NCBI RefSeq assembly: GCF_000522985.1
Contig: NZ_CP007128.1
Span: 5,068,220-5,132,219 of the forward strand
Reading direction: 5' to 3'
Length of the DNA: 64,000 nucleotides
Source: Gemmatirosa kalamazoonensis
GTDB taxonomy: Bacteria > Gemmatimonadota > Gemmatimonadetes > Gemmatimonadales > Gemmatimonadaceae
Shown piece after piece: positions 25,476-34,277 of this stretch. The position numbers and the translations under genes are program-made. The notes beneath the pieces were generated by a model. That model searched no databases. It had not been told where the DNA came from and was given only the letters and a program-made list of their open reading frames with translations. The first letter of the stretch is position 1, and every line of letters starts with the position of its first letter.

Positions 25476-27335
25476 TCACCCCCGCAGCAACTGACTCACC
25501 CCTTCCAGCAGCGCGCCCGGCAGCTGCTCCGGGTGCCGCATGATCGTGTACCCGGCCGCGCCGAAGATCCGCGCGAGGTAGTCGGGCGCCTCGCGGTCGA
25601 CCGTCAGGCAGAACGGGTACACGCCCGCCGCGCGCGCCTCCAGGATCGCCTGCCGTGCGTCCTCGATCGCGTACTGCTCCTGGTAGTGATCGACGTCGTT
25701 AGGCTGCCCGTCGGAGAGGAGCAGCATCAGCCGGTGGCCCGCGGGCTGACGCGACAGCAGCGCCGTCGTGTGGCGCACCGCGGCGCCGAGCCGCGTGTTC
25801 GCCTCCGGCGCGAGCCCCGCGAGGCGGCGCCGCACCGCGTCGGCGCTCCGCTCGCCGAAGTCCTTCACCACGCGCACGTGCACCGACGCCGCGGTGCGGC
25901 TCGAGAACGCGAGCACGGCGTACGGGTCGCCTAACGCGTCGAGCGCCTCGCCGGCGAGCAGCACCGCCGTCTTCTCCACGTCGATCACGCGGCGTCCCTT
26001 CGACACCTCGACGTCCGTGGACCCGCTGACGTCGACGAGCAGCGCGATGGCGAGCGCGCGCCGCGCGGGGCGCACCGCGACGTAGAGTCGGTCGTCGATC
26101 GGACGACCCATGCGCCGGTCGACCGCCGCGCGGACGCACGCCTCGAGATCCAGCTCGTCGCCCGAGCGCTGCGCGTGCAGTCGCATCCGCTGCGCGCGCA
26201 GCCGCGCGAACCGCTCGCGCACGCGCCGCACGACCGCCGCGTGCCGCGCCAGCTCCTCCTGCGCCCACGCACCCTCGCCTTCGGCCGGGCGCCACTGGAT
26301 CACCGTCGTCGCGAGTGGCCGGTAGCGTCCCGCCGATGCGTCCCACTCCGGGTACTCCGCCACCGCGCGCGCATCGGCCGTCGCGGACCTCGGGAGCCCG
26401 CCGACCGGTGCGAGCGCGGGCCCCCGCTGGAGCGATCGCTCGCTCGGCCGGTCGACGTTCGGACCCTGCTTCGTTCCGTCGTCGTCGCCGGGATCGTCGG
26501 GTGCCGCCGTGGCCGTCTCGACCGGCTCGTCCCCGACCGCCGTCTCGTCGCCGCTGTCGCCGCGATCGGCATCCGCCTCGCGCGCGGACAGCTCCACCAG
26601 CGGGCGCACGACGTCGTGCTCGGGGAGGCGGGGCTCGCCCCACAGCGGCACGGGCGGCAGACCGGTGTACGACAGCGCGCCGTCGCGGTCGGCCGCGGCC
26701 ATGCGCGCCGCGGTCTCGCGCGCCCACCGCGCCGACTCGGCGGCCGTGGGGCACGGCGGCGGCCCGTTAGGCGCCGACGCGTCGGCGAGCGCGTCGCGCA
26801 GCAGCGCCTCGACGCGCCGCTCCATCGGCGGCATCAGCTCGAGCGGCGGCCGCTCCGCGAGCGCGCTCGCCCGCGCCTCGGCCAGCGCGGCGCGCGTGCG
26901 GCCGCGAGCGAGCGCGCGGTCCACCGCGGCGCCCTCCGCCACCAGGAACAGGTCGCGCTCGAGCTGCTCCGTCGGCAGGTGCGCGACCGTGCCGCGCGCC
27001 ATGCGCTCGGCCTGCTCCAGCGCGAGCAGCCGGTAGCGCGCGAGGCCCGCGTCGGGATCGGTGATCGCGAGGCGCGGCGGCAGCCGTACCACGACGCCGT
27101 CCGTCGACGGGAGCGCCGGGTCGGGGCGCCGTCGGAGCCGGTCGAGCACCCACATGAGCCCCGCCGCGCGCCGCGCGCGCACGGCCTCGATCGCGATCGG
27201 CCGGTCGTGCAGCGCCGTCGCGAGCAGCTCGAGCCGCCGGCGCACCGACGCCAGCTCGACCGGCCTCGGCGGCGACGGGCGCGCCGGCAGTGCGCGCCGA
27301 CCGCGCGCCACGAGCCGCCGCAGATACCGACTCAT
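25476..27335 (-). CDS. VWA-domain protein, NorD/CbbO-like
   Basis: About 619 residues. The N-terminal two thirds are helical and acidic with a disordered part (about 260-330). The C-terminal 200 residues are a von Willebrand A domain with the metal site DVSGSTD and RLMLLLSDGQPNDVDHYQEQYA. NorD/CbbO proteins work with MoxR ATPases as metal-insertion or activation chaperones. The gene directly follows the NorQ-like ATPase. A GTG at 27359 (GTGCCTAAC) would add eight residues. No nitric oxide reductase or RuBisCO is near. Confidence 0.85.
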   Translation of the reverse strand: MSRYLRRLVARGRRALPARPSPPRPVELASVRRRLELLATALHDRPIAIEAVRARRAAGLMWVLDRLRRRPDPALPSTDGVVVRLPPRLAITDPDAGLARYRLLALEQAERMARGTVAHLPTEQLERDLFLVAEGAAVDRALARGRTRAALAEARASALAERPPLELMPPMERRVEALLRDALADASAPNGPPPCPTAAESARWARETAARMAAADRDGALSYTGLPPVPLWGEPRLPEHDVVRPLVELSAREADADRGDSGDETAVGDEPVETATAAPDDPGDDDGTKQGPNVDRPSERSLQRGPALAPVGGLPRSATADARAVAEYPEWDASAGRYRPLATTVIQWRPAEGEGAWAQEELARHAAVVRRVRERFARLRAQRMRLHAQRSGDELDLEACVRAAVDRRMGRPIDDRLYVAVRPARRALAIALLVDVSGSTDVEVSKGRRVIDVEKTAVLLAGEALDALGDPYAVLAFSSRTAASVHVRVVKDFGERSADAVRRRLAGLAPEANTRLGAAVRHTTALLSRQPAGHRLMLLLSDGQPNDVDHYQEQYAIEDARQAILEARAAGVYPFCLTVDREAPDYLARIFGAAGYTIMRHPEQLPGALLEGVSQLLRG

Positions 27336-27362
27336 CGATGCGCGCACGGCGTTAGGCACGCG

Positions 27363-28223
27363 TCAGAGCGTCGCGTCCACCAGGTCGCCGATCGCGGCGA
27401 GCAGGTCGGGGTCGTCGGTGAGCGGGGCGGCCAGCGCCACGCGGCACGCGTCCATCGGCGGGATGCCGCCCGCGATGAGCCGCGCCGTCGCCACGACGAG
27501 CCGCGTCCCCGGTCCCTCGGCGAGCCCCTGGTCACGCAGCCGTCGCGCGCGCCGCGCGAGCTCCACGAGCGCCGAGGCCACCGACGGCTTCACGCCGCCC
27601 TCGTGCGCGACGATCTCCGCCTCGCGCGCCGGCGCGGGATGGTCGAACTGCAGCGCGACGAACCGCTGCCGCGTGCTCGGCTTGAGATCCTTCAGCGCGT
27701 GCTGGTAGCCGGGGTTGTACGACACGACGAGCTGGAACCCCGGCGCCGCCTCCAGCAGCTCGCCCGTCTTCTCGATCGGCAGGAAGCGGCGGTCGTCCGT
27801 GAGCGGATGCAGCACCACGGTCGTGTCCTGCCGCGCCTCCACCACCTCGTCGAGATAGCAGATCGCACCGAGCCGCGCGGCGACGGTGATCGGCCCGTCG
27901 ATCCACGCCGTCTCGCCGCCGCGAATGAGGTAGCGTCCCGTGAGGTCGCTCGCCGAGAGGTCGTCGTGGCAGGCCACGGTGACGAGCGGGCGCTTCAGCC
28001 GCCACGCCATGTGCTCGACGAACCGCGTCTTGCCGCACCCCGTGGGGCCCTTGAGCATCACCGGCAGCCCGCGCGCGTGGCACGCCGCGAACACGTCGCA
28101 CTCGTTCCCCGTCGCCAGGTAGTACGGCGCCTCGGCGTCGGGGTAGCGCACGCCGTCGTGGTGCGGGGCGATGTGTGCGACCTGGTCGCGGGGCTCGCGG
28201 GGCTCGCGGGAGACGATGGACAT
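27363..28223 (-). CDS. MoxR-family AAA+ ATPase, NorQ/CbbQ-like
   Basis: 286 residues. Walker A is GPTGCGKT (about residue 60), Walker B is ICYLDEVVEA, and sensor 1 is VVSYNPGYQ, all as in CbbQ/NirQ/NorQ. The ATG at 28223 is preferred to upstream codons because the family begins shortly before the substrate-binding segment. With the VWA protein it forms a chaperone pair that remodels a metalloenzyme. Its client cannot be read from the neighbours. Confidence 0.9.
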   Translation of the reverse strand: MSIVSREPREPRDQVAHIAPHHDGVRYPDAEAPYYLATGNECDVFAACHARGLPVMLKGPTGCGKTRFVEHMAWRLKRPLVTVACHDDLSASDLTGRYLIRGGETAWIDGPITVAARLGAICYLDEVVEARQDTTVVLHPLTDDRRFLPIEKTGELLEAAPGFQLVVSYNPGYQHALKDLKPSTRQRFVALQFDHPAPAREAEIVAHEGGVKPSVASALVELARRARRLRDQGLAEGPGTRLVVATARLIAGGIPPMDACRVALAAPLTDDPDLLAAIGDLVDATL

Positions 28224-28378
28224 GCGGCGATCCGGGCGGGTGACGTGGGTGCGGCCTCTCGGTAGCATGCACGGCGGACCGGGCTCGCGCATGACGCGGC
28301 CCGCTTTCTGACGTCGCTCTGACGCGACCCGCCCCGACGACCGACCATCCGCGTGCCAGAAATTCCGCGCTCCCGCGC

Positions 28379-29647
28379 ATGAGCCCGCGCATCACCCGCG
28401 CGCTCGGCCACCGCAACTTCCGACTGTTCTTCGGCGGTCAGAGCGTGTCGCTCGTCGGCACGTGGATCACGCGCGTCGCGACGAGCTGGCTCGTGTACCG
28501 GCTCACGCACTCGCCGCTGCTGTTGGGCGTCGTCGGCTTCTGCGGCCAGATCCCGTCGCTGCTGCTCGCGCCCGTCGCCGGCGTGCTCGTCGACCGGTGG
28601 GACCGGCACGGCATCCTCGTGTGGACGCAGGTGCTGTCGATGCTGCAGTCGCTCGCGCTCGCCGTGCTCGCGCTGTCCGGCACCATCACCGTGCCGTGGA
28701 TCCTCGCGCTGCAGGTCGTGCAGGGCGCCATCAACGCGTTCGACACGCCGGCGCGGCAGGCGTTCGTCGTGCACATGGTGGAGGACCGCGCCGACCTGCC
28801 TAACGCGATCGCGCTCAACTCCACGATGGTGAACGGCAGCCGCATCATCGGCCCGTCGATCGGCGGCATCGTCATCGCGGCGGTCGGCGAGGGGTGGTGC
28901 TTCCTCATCGACGCGATCTCGTACGTCGCCGTGATCGCGTCGCTGCTGGCGATGCGGTTGCCGCGCGACGTCACGGCGCGGCGGCACGGGGCGGTGCTCG
29001 ACGAGCTGCGCACCGGCTTCCGCTACGTCGCCGGCTTCCCGCCGGTACGCACCGCGCTGCTGCTGCTCGCGCTCGTCAGCACCATGGGCATGCCGTACAC
29101 GGTGCTGATGCCCGACATCGCGTCGCGCGTGCTGCACGGCGGCCCGCACACGCTCGGCGGGCTCATGACCGCGTCTGGGCTCGGCGCGGTGGGCGGCGCG
29201 CTCTACCTCGCGTCGCGGCGCTCGGTGCTCGGCCTCGGACGCGTCATGGGGCTCGCGACGGCGGCGTTCGGCGCCGGGCTCGTCGCGTTCGCGCTCGCGC
29301 GCACGCTGTGGGTCGCCTTGATCGTGCTCCCCATCGTCGGCGGCGGGATGATGGTGGAGATGGCGAGCACGAACACCGTGCTGCAGACCGTCGTCGACGA
29401 GGACCTCCGCGGCCGCGTGATGTCGTTCTACACGATGGCGTTCCTCGGTACCGCGCCGATCGGCTCCCTGCTCGCCGGCGCGGCGGCCGACCGGTTCGGC
29501 ACGACCGGGACGATCCTCGTCGGCGGCGTCGCCTGCATCGCCGCGGCGCTCGCGTTCCTGCTCCGGCTCCCGGGGCTCCGCGAGCAGGTGCGACCGATCT
29601 ACGTCGAGCGCGGCATCATCGCGGCGGCGGAAGCGGACGCCGGCTGA
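28379..29647 (+). CDS. MFS transporter (MFS_3 / EntS-like exporter)
   Basis: 422 residues, 12 membrane segments. It begins ALGHRNFRLFFGGQSVSLVG and TWITRVATSWLVYRLT, with VDRWDRHG in the loop after the second segment and AINAFDTPARQAFVVHMV, the signature of the enterobactin-exporter-like MFS_3 group. Substrates in this group range from siderophores to drugs; none is indicated here. It is divergent from the MoxR gene with about 155 bp between. Confidence 0.9.
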   Translation: MSPRITRALGHRNFRLFFGGQSVSLVGTWITRVATSWLVYRLTHSPLLLGVVGFCGQIPSLLLAPVAGVLVDRWDRHGILVWTQVLSMLQSLALAVLALSGTITVPWILALQVVQGAINAFDTPARQAFVVHMVEDRADLPNAIALNSTMVNGSRIIGPSIGGIVIAAVGEGWCFLIDAISYVAVIASLLAMRLPRDVTARRHGAVLDELRTGFRYVAGFPPVRTALLLLALVSTMGMPYTVLMPDIASRVLHGGPHTLGGLMTASGLGAVGGALYLASRRSVLGLGRVMGLATAAFGAGLVAFALARTLWVALIVLPIVGGGMMVEMASTNTVLQTVVDEDLRGRVMSFYTMAFLGTAPIGSLLAGAAADRFGTTGTILVGGVACIAAALAFLLRLPGLREQVRPIYVERGIIAAAEADAG

Positions 29648-29649
29648 AC

Positions 29650-29840
29650 TACTACGGCGCGAGCCGCGCTGCGCACTTCGCCGGCGATACGCGTGGACGG
29701 TGAAGCGCGATGAGGCGCAAACGGCGTCTCACACCGCGGCACGGCGCCGTACTGCGTGATCCAGCGGTGTGAAACGGTGCGTGCGCAGCATCGCGCCGCA
29801 TCGACAGCGCCGTACCGCCCGCGCTTCCGGGTTCCACGGT
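29650..29840. repeat. Dispersed palindromic element, family B copy 1
   Basis: The element contains TTCGCCGGCGATAC, a 26-bp block at 29694-29719, CGGCACGGCGCCG and short self-complementary arms. The 26-bp block occurs exactly, but inverted, in copy 2 near 36670-36695. It lies between the MFS and peptidase genes. Confidence 0.75.
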
Positions 29841-29843
29841 GGG

Positions 29844-29849
29844 TATACT
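29844..29849 (+). promoter_or_regulatory. Candidate -10 box for the M28 peptidase
   Basis: TGGGTATACTTCGG holds TATACT at 29844-29849, 25 bp before ATG 29874. The box follows the family B repeat directly, so the repeat occupies the place of the -35 region. Confidence 0.5.
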
Positions 29850-29873
29850 TCGGTTCGACTCTCACCCGACTCC

Positions 29874-31613
29874 ATGCGACACCACCTGCTTCTCACCGCG
29901 GCCGCGCTGCTTCCGGGCGTGCTCGTCGCGCAGCCCGTGACGAAGGACGCGGCGGCCCCCGCCGCCGTCGTGCCGGCGCCCGACACCCGGCTCCCGCTCA
30001 AGCTCGGCCCGCAGCCCACGAGCGCCGACATCACGGCGAAGGACCTGATGACGCGCCTCTACATCTTCGCCGACGACTCCATGATGGGGCGCGAGGCGGG
30101 GACGCCGGGGAACGTGAAGGGCACCGACTACATCGCGCGCGAGGTGCAGCGCCTCGGCCTCAAGCCGGCCGGCGACGACGGCACCTACTTCCAGACGATC
30201 CCGATGAAGACGCGCGCGATCGACGCCGCGTCGACGCTGACCGTCGGCGGCGCGTCGCTCGCGTTCGGCACGGAGTGGGCGGCGAACGGCAGCGGGACGC
30301 TCGCCGGGACCGACGTGCCGGTCGTCTACGGCGGCCAGGTCGGCGACACGGTGAACGCGATCACCCCCGAGCAGGCGGCCGGCAAGTTCGTCGTGTTCTA
30401 CCTGCCGGGCGGCGTGAGCTTCCGCGCGCTGCGCACGGTGAACCGCGTCGTGCCCACCGCGGCCGGCATCGCGCTCGTCGTCCCCGACCAGCTGCTGGCC
30501 GTCGTGCGTCGGCCGGCGGCGTTCCTCGACAACGAGCAGGCGCCTAACGGCCCGGCGCCGAAGCCCGTGGTCTACCTCACCATGGCGGGCGCGCAGAAGC
30601 TCTTCCCGAACCTCAACGCGGTGCCGCCGGTGAACACCGCCGGTTCGCCGGTCACGCTGAACGTGCGCGGCCTCGTCGAGCCGATCGCGAGCCCCGCGCG
30701 CAACGTCGTCGCGATCCTGCCCGGGAGCGACCCGAAGCTCGCCGGCGAGTACGTCGCGATCGGCGCGCACAACGACCACGTCGGCTTCAACAACCGCCCG
30801 GTCGACCACGACTCGATCCGCATCTTCAACCACATCGTTAGGCCTGGCGGCGCCGAGGACGCGGGCAACCGCGCGACGCCGGAGCAGCAGGCGGACGTGA
30901 ACAAGCTCCTCGCCGCCTACCGCGCCGCGCACCCCGGCACGGCGCGCCTCGACTCGATCTACAACGGCGCCGACGACGACGGCTCCGGCTCGGTGAGCGT
31001 GCTCGAGATCGCGGAGAAGATGGCGAGCCGGAAGGGCGCCGCCGCGCCGAAGCGCTCGATCCTGTTCATCTGGCACGTCGGCGAGGAGAAGGGGCTGTGG
31101 GGCTCGGAGTGGTTCACCGACCACCCGACCGTGCCGCGCGACTCCATCGTCACGGAGCTGAACATGGACATGGAGGGACGCGGCGACCCGTGGGACGAGA
31201 CCGGCAAGACGAAGGAGGGCGCGTCGATCCACGGCGCGAACAACTACCTGCAGCTCGTCGGCTCGCGCCGGCTCTCGACGGAGCTCGGCGACCTCGTCGA
31301 GTCGGTGAACAAGAGCGGCAAGCACGGGCTCACGTTCGACTACTCGCTCGACGCGAACGGGCACCCGATGAACATCTACTGCCGCAGCGACCACTACGAG
31401 TACGCGCGCTACGGCATCCCGATCGTGTTCTTCACGACCGGCGGCCACTCCGACTATCACCAGGTGACGGACGAGCCGCAGTACATCGACTACGACCACA
31501 TGGCGAAGGTCGTGAACCTCGTGGACGACATCGCGATGCATGTCGCGGCGCTCGACCACCGGCCGGTCGTCGATCAGGCGAAGCCGGATCCACACGGCCG
31601 CTGCCAGCAGTAG
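29874..31613 (+). CDS. Secreted M28-family zinc metallopeptidase
   Basis: 579 residues. A signal peptide (LLTAAALLPGVLVAQ) precedes an N-terminal part with a PA-like insert (GTDVPVVYGGQVGD). The M28 dizinc core carries VAIGAHNDHVG (His, Asp), NGADDDGSGSVSVLEIA (bridging Asp), FIWHVGEEKGLWGSEWF (catalytic Glu pair) and the late TTGGHSDYHQVTDE (His). It is probably an aminopeptidase that releases amino acids from peptides outside the cytoplasm. It is followed by a small membrane protein gene. Confidence 0.92.
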   Translation: MRHHLLLTAAALLPGVLVAQPVTKDAAAPAAVVPAPDTRLPLKLGPQPTSADITAKDLMTRLYIFADDSMMGREAGTPGNVKGTDYIAREVQRLGLKPAGDDGTYFQTIPMKTRAIDAASTLTVGGASLAFGTEWAANGSGTLAGTDVPVVYGGQVGDTVNAITPEQAAGKFVVFYLPGGVSFRALRTVNRVVPTAAGIALVVPDQLLAVVRRPAAFLDNEQAPNGPAPKPVVYLTMAGAQKLFPNLNAVPPVNTAGSPVTLNVRGLVEPIASPARNVVAILPGSDPKLAGEYVAIGAHNDHVGFNNRPVDHDSIRIFNHIVRPGGAEDAGNRATPEQQADVNKLLAAYRAAHPGTARLDSIYNGADDDGSGSVSVLEIAEKMASRKGAAAPKRSILFIWHVGEEKGLWGSEWFTDHPTVPRDSIVTELNMDMEGRGDPWDETGKTKEGASIHGANNYLQLVGSRRLSTELGDLVESVNKSGKHGLTFDYSLDANGHPMNIYCRSDHYEYARYGIPIVFFTTGGHSDYHQVTDEPQYIDYDHMAKVVNLVDDIAMHVAALDHRPVVDQAKPDPHGRCQQ

Positions 31614-31731
31614 CCGCACCGGCAGCACTCCCGTACGGCCCTGGCCGGTCGGAGGCGCGCGTGCTAACATCGCCGTCGTTCTCGGGCACGTTCGCCCACG
31701 CACGCTCGTCGTCGAACGCAGAGGTTCCACG

Positions 31732-32055
31732 ATGCCCCGTCCGGTCCGGCGCGGCCGCCTGCGCGTGGTGCGCGGCGCGCCCCTCGAAGCTCCCAACCCG
31801 TCGCCGCAGGGGGGGCCGCTGTGGGCGGCCGCGGCGAGCCTCGTGCTCCCCGGGCTCGGTCAATTCCTGCAGGGCCGGCGGCGCACCGCCGCCGGCCACC
31901 TCGTCACCGCCGGCGCCGCGTACGGCGTGACGGCGTACCTCGGCTGGCCGTCCTCGCTGCAGATCGGCGCGCTGCTCGCCGTCACGCTCTGGTCGGCCGC
32001 CGATGCGGGCCGCGCGGAGCGCCTCGCGCGGCGCGCGCCGCTGCGGCTCGTCTGA
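31732..32055 (+). CDS. Small membrane protein with a PGLGQF-type (TM2/DUF5683-like) motif
   Basis: 107 residues. A basic N-terminus is followed by about three hydrophobic segments; SLVLPGLGQFLQGRRRTA is the motif seen in small TM2-like membrane proteins of unknown role. GAGG near 31721-31724 lies just before the ATG at 31732. It is alone between the peptidase and DUF411 genes. Confidence 0.65.
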   Translation: MPRPVRRGRLRVVRGAPLEAPNPSPQGGPLWAAAASLVLPGLGQFLQGRRRTAAGHLVTAGAAYGVTAYLGWPSSLQIGALLAVTLWSAADAGRAERLARRAPLRLV

Positions 32056-32083
32056 ACGGCGTCCGTCGTCCTTCTCCCGTCGC

Positions 32084-32551
32084 ATGTCCTCACACACGCT
32101 GTCCCGCCGCGAGTGGGTCGCCGCTTCCGCCGGCGCGCTCGCGCTTCTCGTCTCCCGCCGCGCCGACGCCTCCGCGAAGGTCGCGATCACGATCTACAAG
32201 AGCCCCACGTGCGGCTGCTGCGCGAAGTGGGTGGACCACGTGCGCGCCGCCGGCTTCGCGACGACGGTGCACGACGTCGCCGACGTCGATGCGATCAAGC
32301 GCCGCGAAGGGGTGCCGACCGCCCTGCAGTCGTGTCACACCGCGCTCGTCGAGGGCTACGTCGTGGAGGGGCACGTGCCTGCCGCCGACGTGCTGCGGCT
32401 GCTCCGCGAGAAGCCGAGGGGCGTGCGCGGCGTCGCGGTGCCCGGGATGCCGAGCGGCTCGCCGGGCATGGAGATGGGCGGCCGCGCCGACCGGTTCGAC
32501 GTCGTCGCGTTCGGGCGCGACGGCCGCACGAGCGTCTTCGCACGGCACTGA
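32084..32551 (+). CDS. DUF411 metal-binding secreted protein
   Basis: 155 residues. A twin-arginine-like start (SRREWVAASAGALALLVSRR) is followed by the DUF411 domain: IYKSPTCGCCAKWVDHVRAAGF, with a CxCC thiol pair in a thioredoxin-like setting, then PTALQSCHTALVEGYVVEGHVP. Related proteins bind copper or other soft metals in the periplasm. It contains Met-rich patches (GMPSGSPGMEMGG) that could also ligate copper. The gene stands alone. Confidence 0.88.
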   Translation: MSSHTLSRREWVAASAGALALLVSRRADASAKVAITIYKSPTCGCCAKWVDHVRAAGFATTVHDVADVDAIKRREGVPTALQSCHTALVEGYVVEGHVPAADVLRLLREKPRGVRGVAVPGMPSGSPGMEMGGRADRFDVVAFGRDGRTSVFARH

Positions 32552-32945
32552 CGCGGCGCGCGCGTGGGTGCCTAACGGTTCGCCGACGGCCCCGCGCGCC
32601 TAACGATCGCCGGTCCGACGCGCCCGCCGCGCACGGGGCGGCCCACGCCGAAAAACATACGTCGCACGAGAAAACACACGACGCGCCGGCAACCGCCGGC
32701 GCGTCGCGCATTTGGGCCCTGCACAGAGGGCAAAAGGTGCATGGACCCACCGTCGGCGCCATGCGTCACCGAAGATTTCGTGATCGCGCGACGGCATGGC
32801 CCATGCTTTATCGCCTCGCGCCGCGACGACGTTCGTCGCCCGTGGCCGACGGAGGATGGAGCCGTCGGAGGGCCCGCTACTCGCCCGCGGGGGCCGGCGC
32901 TTGAGGGCGTAGCCGCTGACGAAGACGGAGAGGAGGAGATACACG
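32552..32945. other. 394-bp spacer with several hairpins and A-rich tracts
   Basis: No gene is supported. It holds two GCCTAACG octamers (32571, 32599), the 12-bp-arm hairpin at 32679-32706, GCCCT/AGGGC arms at 32716-32731, and A-rich runs (GAAAAACATACG, GAGAAAACACACG) unusual here. It could contain the terminator of the DUF411 gene and the promoter or leader of the barrel gene, or a small RNA. Confidence 0.35.
32679..32706 (+). terminator. Perfect 12-bp-arm hairpin, probable terminator
   Basis: CGACGCGCCGGC and GCCGGCGCGTCG enclose AACC. CGCATTT follows. It is about 130 bp after the DUF411 stop, with an A-rich tract before it, so it may end transcription from either side or be part of an RNA. 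Confidence 0.55.
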
Positions 32946-33854
32946 ATGCTTCGCTTTACGACCTCGCGCGCGATGGGGTTCGCCGTCGCGCTCACGCTGG
33001 GAGCGGTCGCCACCGCCTCGGCCCAGCAGGACACCACCCGCTCGGCGCCGCGCCGCAGCCGGTCGCAGCTCCCGATCCGCAAGGAGCAGCCGGCCACGCC
33101 GTCGACCGAGACGACGCCGAGCAGCTCCAGCAGCTCCAGCACGAGCAGCAGCACGTACACGATGCCGGCGCGCGATACGGTGCTCGTCGGCCGCAGCGAC
33201 ACGACGGTCGTGATGTGCAACTGCGCCACGACGCAGTCGGCGAGCACCGGTGAGGTGCTGCCGCTGATCCCGGCGCGCATCCAGCGGTTCTTCGGCAACG
33301 GGCTCTCGCTCGGCCTCGCGGCCGGCTCGGTGCACCCGGTCGGCGACGCGATGCAGTCGTACAACCCGGGCTGGGGGATCAACGTCCCGCTCACGTGGGA
33401 TCCGCCGCACAGCCCGCTCGGCGCGCGCCTCGTGGCCGCATACACGGAGTTCAACTCGGCGTCGTCGGTCGGTGTCGCCGACGCCACGCAGTGGTCGCTC
33501 GGTGGGGACCTGAAGTTCCGCGTCCCGTTCGGCCGGTTCCTGAAGGCGACCAGCGGCGCGTACCTCGTGGGCGGCGGCGCGGTGCACCACTTCACGAACT
33601 ACAACCGCTCGATCTTCCTGACGAACAACCTGTACAACACGAAGTACTCGAGCCCCGCCCTCAACGCGCAGGTCGCGGCGGCGGCCCAGAGCCAGTCCTC
33701 GAGCAACACGAGCCTCGGCACGCACGCGGGCCTCGGTCTGTCGCTCGGCGTCGGCCCGGCGGAGCTGTTCGGTGAGGCGCGCTACACCCGCGTCTACACG
33801 CCCGGGAAGGCGGTGAACTACATCCCGATCATGGCCGGCGTGTCGTTCCACTGA
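32946..33854 (+). CDS. Outer-membrane beta-barrel protein with Ser-rich linker, paralogue 1
   Basis: 302 residues. A signal peptide (MGFAVALTLGAVATASAQ) is followed by a disordered linker of repeated Ser (about 55-70, from AGC/TCC repeats) and the C-x-C pair MCNCATT. The rest is a barrel of alternating strands ending IPIMAGVSFH, with a terminal aromatic/His strand. It is paralogous to the next gene (same signal peptide, STGEV and final strand pattern). GGAGGAG lies before the ATG. Function unknown. Confidence 0.78.
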   Translation: MLRFTTSRAMGFAVALTLGAVATASAQQDTTRSAPRRSRSQLPIRKEQPATPSTETTPSSSSSSSTSSSTYTMPARDTVLVGRSDTTVVMCNCATTQSASTGEVLPLIPARIQRFFGNGLSLGLAAGSVHPVGDAMQSYNPGWGINVPLTWDPPHSPLGARLVAAYTEFNSASSVGVADATQWSLGGDLKFRVPFGRFLKATSGAYLVGGGAVHHFTNYNRSIFLTNNLYNTKYSSPALNAQVAAAAQSQSSSNTSLGTHAGLGLSLGVGPAELFGEARYTRVYTPGKAVNYIPIMAGVSFH

Positions 33855-33895
33855 GATCACGTCTGAGATCACGTCGCACGACCGTCGGACCAGAT

Positions 33896-33931
33896 GAAGC
33901 GGCGCCGGGAGGCATCTCCCGGCGCCGCTTC
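33896..33931 (+). terminator. Strong 16-bp-arm terminator hairpin
   Basis: Perfect 16-bp arms (33896-33911 and 33916-33931, GAAGCGGCGCC...GGCGCCGCTTC) enclose GCAT. It lies 42 bp after the stop of barrel paralogue 1. A 12-bp tandem duplication (CTGAGATCACGT, 33851-33874) covers that stop codon. Confidence 0.85.
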
Positions 33932-34277
33932 ACGTTAAGACCCGTCAGCAGGAACGCGAATGCACGTCGGCGGGGCCGAAAGTCCACCGCCCGTTTCCCT
34001 GGCGGCATGCAGCCTGCCTTAGAGGGGACTGCCGCAGCGGATCGTACCACGGGGCCCTCGCCCCGAGATCCCGCGGCGGACCGGGTACCCCCGAGGGGGT
34101 GCAGACCGCGGCAGCGAGGTTCGACGCCGCGTCCGGGAACGACCCGGAGGGGTCGATCCCAACGGAGGCCTCCACGAGGAGGACGGTCTCCCGGGAACGA
34201 TCGGAACCTTCGGTCTCGCAGCCCCAGACTTCGGGGAAGAACTCCAGGACGAAGACGAAGAGGTAGAGGAGGAAGAC
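33932..34277 (+). other. Structured 5' leader candidate before barrel paralogue 2
   Basis: No gene is supported in these 346 bases. Short stems follow one another on the + strand: GACCC-GGAG-GGGTC (34141-34154; the arms are GACCC/GGGTC), GGAGGCCTCC (34164-34173), a CTTCGG loop (34208-34213) and CCCC/GGGG (34222-34236). A purine-rich GAAGACGAAGAGGTAGAGGAGG tract, given here only by its parts GAAGACGAAG and AGGTAGAGGAGG, leads into the start codon. The layout suggests a long structured leader. Confidence 0.35.

Noticed and set aside
25476-28223. Nitric oxide reductase locus
   Set aside because: Only the NorQ/NorD-like chaperones are here; no NorB/NorC is encoded in the window.
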